Shown in pieces: positions 52,456 to 62,649 of a DNA stretch of 64,000 nt. The first letter of the stretch is position 1; the number at the start of each line of letters is the position of its first letter. The notes under the pieces are model-generated. The model worked only from the letters and a program-made list of their open reading frames with translations, did no database searches and was not told the origin of the DNA. The translations under genes and the position numbers were made by a program. Source of the DNA: an uncultured Prevotella sp. (lineage in GTDB: Bacteria; Bacteroidota; Bacteroidia; Bacteroidales; Bacteroidaceae); assembly GCA_902491375.1 (NCBI GenBank), contig CABUHE010000001.1, positions 1 to 64,000 on the forward strand. Direction: 5' to 3'.

Positions 52456-53685
52456 ATGGTGCTGAATTACATTTGGATAGCATTCTTTCTGATAGCCTTT
52501 GTCATAGGACTTGTACGACTTGTGTTCATGGGCGACACGGAGGTCTTTCCGGCCATGATGAACTCAACGTTCAGTTCGGCTAAGACGGCCTTCGAGATTT
52601 CGCTTGGACTTACGGGTGTGCTGTCGCTGTGGCTCGGCATAATGAAGATTGGCGAGCGCGGCGGCGTTGTCAATGCTCTTGCGCGTGTGTTGAGTCCTGT
52701 GTTTACAAGACTTTTTCCCGACATTCCTAAGGGCCATCCGGCAACAGGCTCGATATTCATGAACATCGCAGCCAATATGCTTGGTCTTGACAATGCGGCT
52801 ACTCCGCTGGGTCTGAAAGCCATGGAACAGCTGCAAAGTCTTAACAAACAGAAAGACACGGCCACCAATCCGATGATAATGTTCCTTGTCCTAAACACGT
52901 CGGGACTTACCATCATACCTGTGTCGATACTCGTTTACCGCGCTCAGCTCGGTGCGGCGCAGCCTACCGACGTGTTCATACCGATACTTATAGCGACGTT
53001 CTTCTCAACGCTCGCCGGCATAATAATAACCAGTCTTTATCAGCGCATTAATCTGCTAAACCGTGTCATGCTGCTGACGCTCGGCGGAATGAGCCTTGTC
53101 GTGGCAGCGGTGATTTGCCTTTTCGGCTCCATGAACAAGGCCACGATGGACTTGGTCAGCACATCTGCCGCCAATATCCTGCTGATGTGCGTCATTGTCG
53201 GCTTCATTCTGGCAGGAGTGAGGAAGCGCATCAACGTTTACGACGCCTTCATCGAGGGCGCAAAGGACGGCTTCTCTACGGCTGTGCGCATAATTCCTTA
53301 CCTCGTTGCGATACTCGTCGGCATCGGCGTATTCCGTGCGTCGGGAGCCATGGACGCAATCGTCGGCGCGGTGAAGTGGATGGTCGAGGCCATGGGCGGC
53401 GACACGGAGTTTGTCGGAGCATTGCCTACTGCGATAATGAAACCGCTCTCCGGTAGCGGTGCGCGCGGCATGATGGTCGACGCGATGACGACTTACGGTG
53501 CCGATTCGTTCGTCGGCAGGCTCAGCTGCGTGTTCCAGGGCTCTACTGACACGACATTCTACATCCTCGCAGTCTACTTCGGCAGTGTAGGCATACGCTA
53601 CACACGCCATGCCGTAGCCTGCGGTCTGCTGGCCGATTTGGCAGGAGTCATAGCGGCTATCGCAGTCTGCTACCTGTTTTTTTAA
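52456..53685 (+). CDS. Nucleoside-recognition (Gate) domain membrane protein, SpmA-SpmB-like
   Basis: A 409-residue membrane protein with two Gate/nucleoside-recognition domains, corresponding to SpmA and SpmB of spore formers joined in one chain. I start at ATG 52456 (MVLNYIWIAFFLIAFVIGLV); the frame stays open 42 codons upstream, but that part is the tandem promoter repeat. Blocks GDTEVFPAMMNSTFSSAKTAFEISLGLTG and NMLGLDNAATPLGLKAMEQL, and later IEGAKDGFSTAVRIIPYLVAIL, are characteristic. Such proteins are found in many non-spore-forming bacteria; transport of nucleosides or small solutes is suspected but unproven. No other gene in the array region. Confidence 0.85.
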   Translation: MVLNYIWIAFFLIAFVIGLVRLVFMGDTEVFPAMMNSTFSSAKTAFEISLGLTGVLSLWLGIMKIGERGGVVNALARVLSPVFTRLFPDIPKGHPATGSIFMNIAANMLGLDNAATPLGLKAMEQLQSLNKQKDTATNPMIMFLVLNTSGLTIIPVSILVYRAQLGAAQPTDVFIPILIATFFSTLAGIIITSLYQRINLLNRVMLLTLGGMSLVVAAVICLFGSMNKATMDLVSTSAANILLMCVIVGFILAGVRKRINVYDAFIEGAKDGFSTAVRIIPYLVAILVGIGVFRASGAMDAIVGAVKWMVEAMGGDTEFVGALPTAIMKPLSGSGARGMMVDAMTTYGADSFVGRLSCVFQGSTDTTFYILAVYFGSVGIRYTRHAVACGLLADLAGVIAAIAVCYLFF

Positions 53686-53718
53686 GGGTAAAAGGGTAGA
53701 AAAGTAGAAAGGTAAAAG

Positions 53719-54135
53719 ATGCCGTATGGAGATGATTTTGCAGATAAGAAAATAAGATTAAATGTTGCAGATATGGCGGAGAATGTTGTCTATAAGCTGA
53801 GCAAGCAGTTTGCGCTAAGGATAGTGAAGCTGTATTTGTATCTGCGTAACGAGAAACATGAAACTGTCATGTCGTTGCAGGTTTACCGAAGCGGCACGAG
53901 TATTGGAGCTAATCTTGCCGAAAGCGTATTCGCCCAAAGCGATGCCGACTATATCAATAAGCTGAGTATAGCCCTGAAAGAGGCTAACGAGACGAAATAT
54001 TGGCTTGAATTACTGTATGAATCGGAGTTCATAACAGCCAAAATGTACGATTCTTTGTCGAACGACATTAAGACGATAATAGGAACATTAATCATTATAA
54101 TAAATAAACTTAAAGGCAAAAGCTTGAAAAAGTAA
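53719..54135 (+). CDS. Four-helix-bundle protein (23S rRNA IVS/S23 family)
   Basis: A 138-residue protein of the TIGR02436 four-helix-bundle family, first known from intervening sequences in 23S rRNA genes and also found as free genes. Diagnostic blocks: KQFALRIVKLYLYLRNE, VYRSGTSIGANLAESVFAQS and IALKEANETKYWLELLYES. A later ATG at 53773 would give 120 residues and starts nearer the conserved fold. The function is unknown; relatives such as bAvd bind nucleic acid beside reverse transcriptases. Its last 22 codons are the first copy of the 66-bp array that follows. Confidence 0.85.
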   Translation: MPYGDDFADKKIRLNVADMAENVVYKLSKQFALRIVKLYLYLRNEKHETVMSLQVYRSGTSIGANLAESVFAQSDADYINKLSIALKEANETKYWLELLYESEFITAKMYDSLSNDIKTIIGTLIIIINKLKGKSLKK

Positions 54136-54466
54136 CAGACGATAATAGGAATATTAATCATCATAATAAATAAACTTAAAGGAAAAAGTGTGAATAAGTA
54201 ACGGACGATAATAGGAACATTAATCATCATAATAAATAAGCTTAAAGTCAAAAGCTTGAAAAAGTAACGGACGATAATAGGAATATTAATCATCATAATA
54301 AATAAGCTTAAAGTCAAAAGCTTGAAAAAGTAACGGACGATAATAGGAATATTAATCATCATAATAAATAAGCTTAAAGTCAAAAGCTTGAAAAAGTAAC
54401 AGACGATAATAGGAACATTAATCATCATAATAAATAAACTTAAAGGAAAAAGTGTGAATAAGTAAC
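54071..54466 (+). repeat. 66-bp tandem array copying the C-terminal codons and stop
   Basis: Six 66-bp units start at 54071, 54137, 54203, 54269, 54335 and 54401. The first is the coding end of the four-helix-bundle gene. Since 66 is 22 codons, every copy keeps the same frame and reads (Q/R)TIIG(T/I)LIIIINKLK, then (G/V)KS and two variable residues, K, stop. Copies three, four and five are nearly identical; two and six share another variant. Confidence 0.92.
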
Positions 54467-54537
54467 GTCAAAGTTCTGCCGAAAGAACAACAGACATTTT
54501 ACTTTTTTACCTTTATACCTTTTTACTTTTACGAAAA

Positions 54538-56028
54538 ATGGCAGGTTTAGGTTCACTTGCAAAAGAAACGGCCATATACGGACTGAGCAGCATCCTGGGG
54601 CGTTTTCTCAATTATCTGCTCGTTCCGTTGTACACGGCCACGCTGTCGGCCGCCAGCGGAGGTTACGGCGTAATTACCAACGTTTACGCCTATACGGCGC
54701 TGCTGCTCGTCATACTGACTTACGGCATGGAGACAACTTTCTTCCGTTTTGCCAACAAGGAAGGTGAAGACCCGCAGCGTGTTTACTCCACCACGCTCAT
54801 GTCGGTCGGCTTCACGTCGGCCGTGTTCATAGCTCTGGTGCTGTTGTTCATCTCGCCTTTGTCGTCGTTCATGGGCTATGCCGACCATCCCTCATACGTA
54901 TGGGTAATGGCGATTACGGTGGCTATCGACGCATTTCAGTGCATACCGTTCGCTTATCTTAGATATAAGAAGCGTGCGGTGAAGTTCGCTGCGCTCAAAT
55001 TGGCTAACATCGTGATGTCCATCGCGCTCAATCTTGTGTTCTTCCTCGCACTCCCTGCATGGTACAAGAGTACCGGCGGAGAAGGCTTTGTAGGCACAAT
55101 CTACTCGCCGGAGGTAGGCGTAGGCTACGCATTCTACATCAACCTGTTCTGTTCAGGATTCCTTATGATTCTGCTGGTGAAGGAACTTACAGGCTTCCGT
55201 TACGTCTTCGACCGTGCCCTTCTGCGCCGTATGTTAAGCTACAGCTGGCCTATACTCGTGCTGGGAATTGCCGGAATACTTAACCAGACAGCCGACAAGA
55301 TACTCTTCCCGTACATCTATCACGGCTCTGACGCCCACACACAGCTGGGTATTTACGGTGCGGCGAGCAAGATTGCGATGATCATGGCTATGATAACTCA
55401 GGCTTTCCGCTACGCTTACGAGCCGTTTGTGTTCGGCAGTTCGAGGTCAAAGGACAACCGCGAGAACTACGCAAAGGCGATGAAGTTCTTTGTTATCTTC
55501 ACCCTGTTGGCATTCCTCGCCGTCGTCGGTTATATGGACATATTGCGCCATCTGATAGGCCGCGACTACTGGGACGGTCTCCGCGTGGTGCCGATTGTTA
55601 TGGCGGCAGAGATCATGATGGGCGTTTACTTCAACCTTTCGTTCTGGTATAAGCTTATCGACAAGACCATCTGGGGCGCTTATCTGTCAGGAGCGGGCTG
55701 TCTGGTGCTCATCATCGTCAACGTAGTCTTCGTTCCCCGCTATGGTTACATGGCCTGCGCGTGGGCCGGCTTTGCAGGTTACGGCACGGCGATGCTGCTC
55801 TCTTACTTCGCCGGACAGAAACACTACCCGATAAATTATCCTGTAAAGGAAATAATGCTGTACGTCGGCGTGGCTCTGGTGATGTTCGCCGGCATGACGT
55901 TTGCTAACCGCCAGCTGCCTGCATGGGGCGCTCTTGCGGTGAATACGCTGCTCATTCTGCTTTTCGCAGCAATGATAGTGAAGCGCGATTTTCCGCTGAA
56001 TCATCTCCTTTCGAGATTCAAAAGATAA
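54538..56028 (+). CDS. Wzx/MATE-like polysaccharide flippase
   Basis: A 496-residue inner-membrane protein of the MVF/oligosaccharide-flippase superfamily with about 14 helices. The opening GSLAKETAIYGLSSILGRFLNYLLVPLYT is typical of Wzx-like lipopolysaccharide and exopolysaccharide flippases. No glycosyltransferase genes are near, so it may be a stand-alone member that moves a lipid-linked sugar for envelope glycans. It begins immediately after the pyrimidine tract of the inserted element. A perfect 12-bp terminator follows. Confidence 0.88.
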   Translation: MAGLGSLAKETAIYGLSSILGRFLNYLLVPLYTATLSAASGGYGVITNVYAYTALLLVILTYGMETTFFRFANKEGEDPQRVYSTTLMSVGFTSAVFIALVLLFISPLSSFMGYADHPSYVWVMAITVAIDAFQCIPFAYLRYKKRAVKFAALKLANIVMSIALNLVFFLALPAWYKSTGGEGFVGTIYSPEVGVGYAFYINLFCSGFLMILLVKELTGFRYVFDRALLRRMLSYSWPILVLGIAGILNQTADKILFPYIYHGSDAHTQLGIYGAASKIAMIMAMITQAFRYAYEPFVFGSSRSKDNRENYAKAMKFFVIFTLLAFLAVVGYMDILRHLIGRDYWDGLRVVPIVMAAEIMMGVYFNLSFWYKLIDKTIWGAYLSGAGCLVLIIVNVVFVPRYGYMACAWAGFAGYGTAMLLSYFAGQKHYPINYPVKEIMLYVGVALVMFAGMTFANRQLPAWGALAVNTLLILLFAAMIVKRDFPLNHLLSRFKR

Positions 56029-56040
56029 ACCGGCAGTAAG

Positions 56041-56071
56041 TCCCTGCGGATGATTACAGCATCCGCAGGGA
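56041..56071 (+). terminator. Terminator of flippase gene
   Basis: TCCCTGCGGATG and CATCCGCAGGGA form 12-bp perfect arms around a 7-nt loop, 12 nt after the stop codon. Confidence 0.7.
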
Positions 56072-56152
56072 TTGAAACGGCAGGCTGTGAAAGCCTGATC
56101 CATTATAACCTTAAATTAAGAATACAGTAAAATTTCAATCAAACAATACGCA

Positions 56153-58267
56153 ATGAAAAAACTATCGTTATTATTTTTAGGTCTGATGACCCTTTTGCCG
56201 ATTAAAGCGGACGAGGGTATGTGGACGTTGTACAACCTGCCTCAGGCGGTTTACGACCAGATGAAAGCCTATGGCTACAGTCTTCCTTATGAGAGTCTTT
56301 ACTCTGCTGACAATGCCGTTAAAGGCTCTGTCGTGCTTTTCGGAGGCTTTTGCTCAGGCGTAGTAGTATCGCCTGACGGTCTCGTGTTTACCAACCACCA
56401 CTGCGGTTTTGAGGCTATACGCAGCCATTCAACCGTAGAACACGACTACATGCTTAACGGATTCTACGCTAAGGACTACAAAGACGAGCTGCCTAATGAG
56501 AACCTTTATGTCAGCTTCATGATTGAGCAGAAGGACGTAACAGCACGTTTACAGGCTCTTGGCATTGACGACATGACACCTGAAAAGCAGTCGGAGCTGA
56601 TTGACTCAATCGCAACGCTGATGACAGACTCGGTAAAGAAAATCGAGAAGACATACCATGTGGAGATTGACCCGTACTATGAGGGCAACCAGTATTTCGC
56701 CACTACATACCAGCTCTTCCCTGACGTACGCCTCGTTTTCACCGTACCGAAGTCAATGGGTAAGTACGGCGGCGAGACAGACAACTGGATGTGGCCGCGC
56801 CAGACATGCGACTTCAGCGTGTTCCGCATATACGCTGACCCAAAGACTAACGCTCCGGCAGAATACTCTGAGAACAATGTGCCTTACCGTCCGAAGACTT
56901 GGGCACCTGTATCTTTGCAGGGTTACAAGGACGCAGACTTCGCAATGACAATCGGTTATCCTGGAAGCACAGAGCGTTATCTGTCTTCTTACGGTATAAA
57001 GGAGATGCGCGACGCAGGCAATGCGACACGTGTGCAGGTGCGTGGACTGAAGCAGGAGATAATGCAGCGCCACATGAAGGCCGACGAGGCTGTGCGTATC
57101 AAGTATGACTCTAAGTACGCCCAGAGCGCGAACTACTGGAAAAACTCTATGGGTATGAACAAATGTATCGACTCAATAGGCATAATCGACCAGAAGAGAG
57201 CTTATGAGATGCGTCTGAGCCACTGGCAGCAGGAGACCGGATACCTGAAAGGCAAGCTCGATTTCGACCTCATGGCGAAGCTCTATGGCGAGCGTTTCGA
57301 CCGTATGAGAGCGTTCTATTACCTGAGAGAATCATTCTTCGGAACAAGCGAGTTGGTAACACGCGCTATGAAGGCCGGCAACGGTATGGAAGTAAAAGGC
57401 CCGGAGAAAGAGCCTAAGAAGCAGTATATAGAGTTTGAGGACAACCGCGACTCATGGGACGAGGCACTCGATAAGGAGGTGCTGGCAGTGCTCATGAAGA
57501 ACTACCGCGAGCACGTTCCGGCACAATATCTGCCGTCGTTCTACAAAACTGTTGACAGCAAATTCGGCGGCGACTACACAGCTTATGTAGACTATCTGTA
57601 CAAGAAGTCAATGCTGATGAAGAACGGCAAGAAGCTCTACTTCAACAAGAAGAAGTTTAAGGAAGACCCGGGTGTGCAGCTCGGTCTGAGCCTTGTAGAC
57701 TATCTTGCAGAGCAGCGTGAGGCTCTGATGCCGCTCAGCGACTCAATCGACGTGCAGGAGAAGTATCTCTGCGCAGCCAAACTGCGTATGGAGCAGGATA
57801 TGCCTCATTACAGCGACGCTAACATGACAATGCGTCTGAGTTACGGACGTGTAGGCGGATTTACAATGAACGGTTCTCCGTCAGGCTATTATACAACAGC
57901 CGAGAGCATCGTGGAGAAGATGAAGCAGGCAGACTCTAATCCTGAATATTTTGCCGAGCCGATAATGCACGAACTGCTCTCAGCAAGCGATTTCGGCAAG
58001 TATCAGGACAAGACTACCGGCAAAATGCAGCTCTGTTTCCTTACAAACAACGACATTACGGGCGGCAACAGCGGCTCGCCGATGTTCAACGGCAAGGGTG
58101 AGCTTATCGGTCTGGCATTCGACGGCAACTGGGACAGCCTCTCAAGCGACATCTACTTTGAGAAGAATCTGGCCCGCTGCATCGGTGTAGACATCCGTTA
58201 CGTGCTCTACATGATGGACAAATGGGGACACGCAGACAGACTGTTGAAGGAAATCAACGCCAAATAA
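56153..58267 (+). CDS. S46-family dipeptidyl-peptidase (DPP7-like)
   Basis: A 704-residue periplasmic serine exopeptidase that removes dipeptides from peptides. Signal peptide MKKLSLLFLGLMTLLPIKA. The chymotrypsin-like triad is visible: His83 in TNHHCG, an Asp in the CDFSVFRIY block, and Ser640 in GGNSGSP. The specificity loop reads LAFDGNWDSLS; a Gly in that FDG position is found in DPP7 (hydrophobic P1), while DPP11 has Arg there. The triad-Asp region reads PRQTCDF where PRHTGDF is usual. It supports amino-acid nutrition in Bacteroidales. Complete length. Confidence 0.9.
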   Translation: MKKLSLLFLGLMTLLPIKADEGMWTLYNLPQAVYDQMKAYGYSLPYESLYSADNAVKGSVVLFGGFCSGVVVSPDGLVFTNHHCGFEAIRSHSTVEHDYMLNGFYAKDYKDELPNENLYVSFMIEQKDVTARLQALGIDDMTPEKQSELIDSIATLMTDSVKKIEKTYHVEIDPYYEGNQYFATTYQLFPDVRLVFTVPKSMGKYGGETDNWMWPRQTCDFSVFRIYADPKTNAPAEYSENNVPYRPKTWAPVSLQGYKDADFAMTIGYPGSTERYLSSYGIKEMRDAGNATRVQVRGLKQEIMQRHMKADEAVRIKYDSKYAQSANYWKNSMGMNKCIDSIGIIDQKRAYEMRLSHWQQETGYLKGKLDFDLMAKLYGERFDRMRAFYYLRESFFGTSELVTRAMKAGNGMEVKGPEKEPKKQYIEFEDNRDSWDEALDKEVLAVLMKNYREHVPAQYLPSFYKTVDSKFGGDYTAYVDYLYKKSMLMKNGKKLYFNKKKFKEDPGVQLGLSLVDYLAEQREALMPLSDSIDVQEKYLCAAKLRMEQDMPHYSDANMTMRLSYGRVGGFTMNGSPSGYYTTAESIVEKMKQADSNPEYFAEPIMHELLSASDFGKYQDKTTGKMQLCFLTNNDITGGNSGSPMFNGKGELIGLAFDGNWDSLSSDIYFEKNLARCIGVDIRYVLYMMDKWGHADRLLKEINAK

Positions 58268-58294
58268 ACACCGGCGTTGACCATGATAAAAGCA

Positions 58295-58328
58295 GAAAGC
58301 CGTTGTCAGAATCCTGACAACGGCTTTC
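58295..58328 (+). terminator. Terminator of S46 peptidase gene
   Basis: GAAAGCCGTTGTCAG and CTGACAACGGCTTTC form 15-bp perfect arms with a 4-nt loop, then TTTCTTC. Confidence 0.85.
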
Positions 58329-58436
58329 TTTCTTCACGTTAGTATGTTATGAAAAATTGATTGTAGTGAAGCTTCACAGCTTCATTGAATTGTTTTATTA
58401 AACACTGTTTTATAGAGAAAGCATAGAAAAATTATC

Positions 58437-58904
58437 TCATTTTATTGCGCTTACGGTAGCCGGAAACTTCTTCAGGGTGTCGGCTTTTGCCGTGTCGCCC
58501 ATGGCTACTGAGGGGCCGTCAACAGTCTTGTCATAGACTGTCGTGCCAGCTACAGGCTTGTCGTTGCCGTTGAAAGCCACCTGTGCGGCGTTGCCAAGCG
58601 TAAGGAATATGGCCACCACTGCTGCTGCCTTGAACAGCGGCATGAACTTCTGCGTGATGCTTATTCTGCGCGCCTTTACAGGCTCCTGCTCGTCGACGAG
58701 CGCCATCATGCGTGCGTCGAAATCACTGCCCAGCACGTCGTCCTTGGTCTCAGACTGCTCATAACAGAACAGGTCTTTATACATCGCAAGGTTTGCGGGC
58801 ACGTCTCTTTGGCTGAAGAATGAGCGGAGTATCTGCTCCTCTTCGAGCGATGTCTCGCCCTTCCAATAGAGTTCCAGCAGTTGTTCTATATATTTATAGT
58901 CCAT
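58437..58904 (-). CDS. Anti-sigma-like single-pass membrane protein
   Basis: A 155-residue protein. The N-terminal cytoplasmic helix (YIEQLLELYWKGETSLEEEQ) resembles the start of Bacteroidetes anti-sigma factors and related ECF partners. One membrane helix is at about residues 88-110 (FMPLFKAAAVVAIFLTLGNA), leaving a short periplasmic tail of about 45 residues. It overlaps the sigma-factor gene by 11 nt, so the two are translationally coupled. No conserved zinc motif is visible. Role as regulator of the sigma factor is inferred from position. Confidence 0.65.
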   Translation of the reverse strand: MDYKYIEQLLELYWKGETSLEEEQILRSFFSQRDVPANLAMYKDLFCYEQSETKDDVLGSDFDARMMALVDEQEPVKARRISITQKFMPLFKAAAVVAIFLTLGNAAQVAFNGNDKPVAGTTVYDKTVDGPSVAMGDTAKADTLKKFPATVSAIK

Positions 58905-59406
58905 ATTTCTCGATTTCGTTAAACTTTTGTTTCACTGCCTGGCGCGCTCTGAAGATGTTTACCTTAACCTGTTCTTCACTGATGTTCAGCACACCGGCAA
59001 TCTCTTTGTAGCTTTTCCCCTCGAAGTCGCGCAGCTGCATGCAGCTTCTTTGCTTCTCGGGCAGGCCGTTCACGATGCGTCTTACCTGTTCTACCCTGTC
59101 TCTTTGCATCATGCGTTCGTAAGGGTCGCGTCCTGAATCGGCAGAGTTTGTCTCGTCGTCACTTATCGGACTGTTGTCGTTTCCTGCCTTCTTTATCTTG
59201 TCGAGCGACAGGTTGCGGCATACGGTGAGACTGTAAGCCTCGATAGAGGCGATGTCCTGCCAGTCGTCGCGTCTGTTCCAGACTTTTATAAGCGTGTCCT
59301 GCACTATGTCCTCGGCGTCCTCACGGCTGAGGGTTATTCTCAAAGCCAGACGGTAGAGAACGTTTTTTAGCGGCAACACGTCGTTGCGAAAACTGATATT
59401 TTTCAT
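58894..59406 (-). CDS. ECF-type RNA polymerase sigma factor
   Basis: A 170-residue sigma-70 family factor of the ECF class. Start at ATG 59406 with AGAGAGCAG just before it; a TTG at 59433 is also in frame. Region 2 includes LRITLSREDAEDIVQDTLIKVW and region 4 (LPEKQRSCMQLRDFEGKSYK, EIAGVLNISEEQVKVNIFRARQ) holds the -35-binding helix-turn-helix. Residues 80-105 form an acidic linker. No SusC/SusD pair is adjacent, so it probably responds to an envelope or stress signal rather than a local nutrient locus. Confidence 0.92.
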   Translation of the reverse strand: MKNISFRNDVLPLKNVLYRLALRITLSREDAEDIVQDTLIKVWNRRDDWQDIASIEAYSLTVCRNLSLDKIKKAGNDNSPISDDETNSADSGRDPYERMMQRDRVEQVRRIVNGLPEKQRSCMQLRDFEGKSYKEIAGVLNISEEQVKVNIFRARQAVKQKFNEIEKYGL

Positions 59407-59569
59407 CTGCTCTCTATTTGAATGACGATTCAACTGAACTAAAGTTACACGGAAGTAGAGAATATTTCTCTATTTAACAGTATTTAAGTATTATGCTTCT
59501 GCTCTTGCTGTTGCTGTCGGCATGACTCGCGTTGTATGTCATGGCGTAACAGCTTGACTGTCAGGCGTG

Positions 59570-59659
59570 TTGCGGAAGAGGCTCTTTCAGGCTGTGAAAG
59601 ATGCTCTTTTGCGGTGTAAAAGAGCATCTTTTACCTGCCGTTTTGTGCCCTTTTGCGCA
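59570..59659. repeat. Quasi-palindrome repeat cluster J
   Basis: Units GGAAGAGGCTCTTTC, GAAAGATGCTCTTTT, AAAAGAGCATCTTTT and TTTGTGCCCTTTT lie between the sigma-factor 5' end and the argB 3' end. Units two and three are reverse complements. Remaining sequence in 59407-59725 has an imperfect AT-rich dyad (AGAGAATATTTCTCT) near 59457-59472, upstream of the sigma gene. Confidence 0.8.
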
Positions 59660-59725
59660 GCCGTATATCTGATTCAGCGTTGAGGCTGATTTAGAAATAA
59701 GTCTGAATGTGCCTGACAGGCGATT

Positions 59726-60502
59726 TTATTTCTCGACAATCATCGTGCCGTGGCGGCCGTCGATGGCTGTTGCGAGAGTTATGTTTACGCGGCTGACGCC
59801 GGCCGATATTGCGCTGAAAGCATTGTCAAGCTTCGGCAGCATACCGCCAGACACTGTGCCGTCGGCTGCGTAGCGTGCGTAGTCGGCGCGTGTTATTACG
59901 GGTATCAGACTGTCGTCGTCGTCGGGATGTGCCAGCACTCCTTTCTTCTCAAAGCTGAATATCAGCGTTACGTCGTATATCTTTGCCAGCGCTTTTGCCG
60001 TCTCAGCGGCTATCGTGTCGGCGTTGGTGTTGAGCATGTTGCCTTGTCCGTCGTGCGTCAGAGGAGCCATTACGGGCGTTATACCGGCTTCTATAAGGCG
60101 CGACAGCTTGTCGCCGTCAACGCGCTCTACGTCGCCTACGAAACCGTAGTCTACATCCTTTACAGGGCGTTTGTGCGAGCGTATCACGTCAATGTCGGCA
60201 CCAGTCAGTCCGAGAGCGTCTATTCCGCAGGCCTGAAGGCGCGCCACGATGTTCTTGTTTACCAGTCCGCCGTAGACCATCGTAACCACTTCGAGCATTT
60301 GGCGGTCGGTTACGCGCCGTCCGTTCACCATGTTGCTCTCTATGCCCAGACGTGAGGCTATGGCTGTGGCGCGGCGTCCTCCGCCGTGGACAAGCACCTT
60401 CCGCCCCTCGATTGCGCTGAAATCGGCCAGCAGACGGCTGAGTCGTTCCTCGTCCTCGACTACTGCTCCGCCGACTTTTACTATCGTAAGAGTATGTTTC
60501 AT
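59726..60502 (-). CDS. argB: Acetylglutamate kinase
   Basis: A 258-residue enzyme that phosphorylates N-acetylglutamate (or N-succinylglutamate, as used in some Bacteroidetes) in arginine synthesis. I start at ATG 60502 (MKHTLTIVKVGGAVVED); the frame runs 36 codons further up through the structured segment 60541-60651, which I do not think is translated. Family blocks: LVHGGGRRATAIASRLG, VTMVYGGLVNKNIVA, NTNADTIAAETAKAL and the C-terminal SGGMLPKLDNAFSAI. It lies downstream of speA, on the same strand; both act in arginine metabolism. Confidence 0.93.
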   Translation of the reverse strand: MKHTLTIVKVGGAVVEDEERLSRLLADFSAIEGRKVLVHGGGRRATAIASRLGIESNMVNGRRVTDRQMLEVVTMVYGGLVNKNIVARLQACGIDALGLTGADIDVIRSHKRPVKDVDYGFVGDVERVDGDKLSRLIEAGITPVMAPLTHDGQGNMLNTNADTIAAETAKALAKIYDVTLIFSFEKKGVLAHPDDDDSLIPVITRADYARYAADGTVSGGMLPKLDNAFSAISAGVSRVNITLATAIDGRHGTMIVEK

Positions 60503-60540
60503 TGTTCCGATTGTATTGGCTCTGTGAGCCGGATATGAAA

Positions 60541-60651
60541 AGGGAGCCGGTGAAGTTAAAGACCGTTGCCCTGTCGTGCTGATGCCTTCGGGCTTTCTTG
60601 TTGTGGTCACGGCTGTACCGTGGCGTTTGTCTTTTACTTCATTGGCTCCCT
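60541..60651 (-). ncRNA. Structured RNA candidate between speA and argB
   Basis: AGGGAGCCGGTGAAGTTAAA (60541-60560 and on to 60563) is complementary to 60629-60651 with three mismatches over 23 nt, enclosing smaller hairpins: CACGG-CTGTA-CCGTG (about 60608-60622) and GCC-TTCG-GGC (60583-60592). On the minus strand it ends GGCTCCCTTTT before argB, so it could act as an attenuator or riboswitch-like leader. No known class recognised. Confidence 0.5.
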
Positions 60652-60676
60652 CAAGTCGTATTGTTTTCAGTAAGAA

Positions 60677-62569
<1,893 letters not shown>

Positions 62570-62649
62570 CTGGGCCTTGTCGTTTATTTATGGTTAGTCG
62601 TATTATTTGATTTTGTATGTCGTGATGTGGCTCACGGATTGTATTCAGT

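Larger units (their letters stand above)
53686..54537. other. Four-helix-bundle gene flanked by inverted purine/pyrimidine tracts
   Basis: Upstream of the gene is a purine tract (53686-53718, words GGTAAAAG, GGTAGAAAAG, GTAGAAAG), and downstream (54494-54537) its rough reverse complement (TTTACTTTT, TACCTTTATACC, TTTTTACTTTTACG). Together with the tandem copies inside, this looks like a discrete inserted segment between the Gate protein and flippase genes. Confidence 0.5.

Noticed and set aside
53949..54428. A 159-codon minus-strand frame with repeated hydrophobic 22-residue units
   Set aside because: The repeats simply mirror the 66-bp array, whose period is a multiple of three and so keeps all frames periodic. 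The remainder is antisense to the four-helix-bundle gene.
51975..54466. CRISPR array
   Set aside because: Both arrays are head-to-tail repeats without unique spacers, and no cas gene is near.
60503..60610. A 36-residue N-terminal extension of ArgB
   Set aside because: It falls in the inverted-repeat segment and would precede the normal start of the kinase fold (MKHTLTIVKVGGA).
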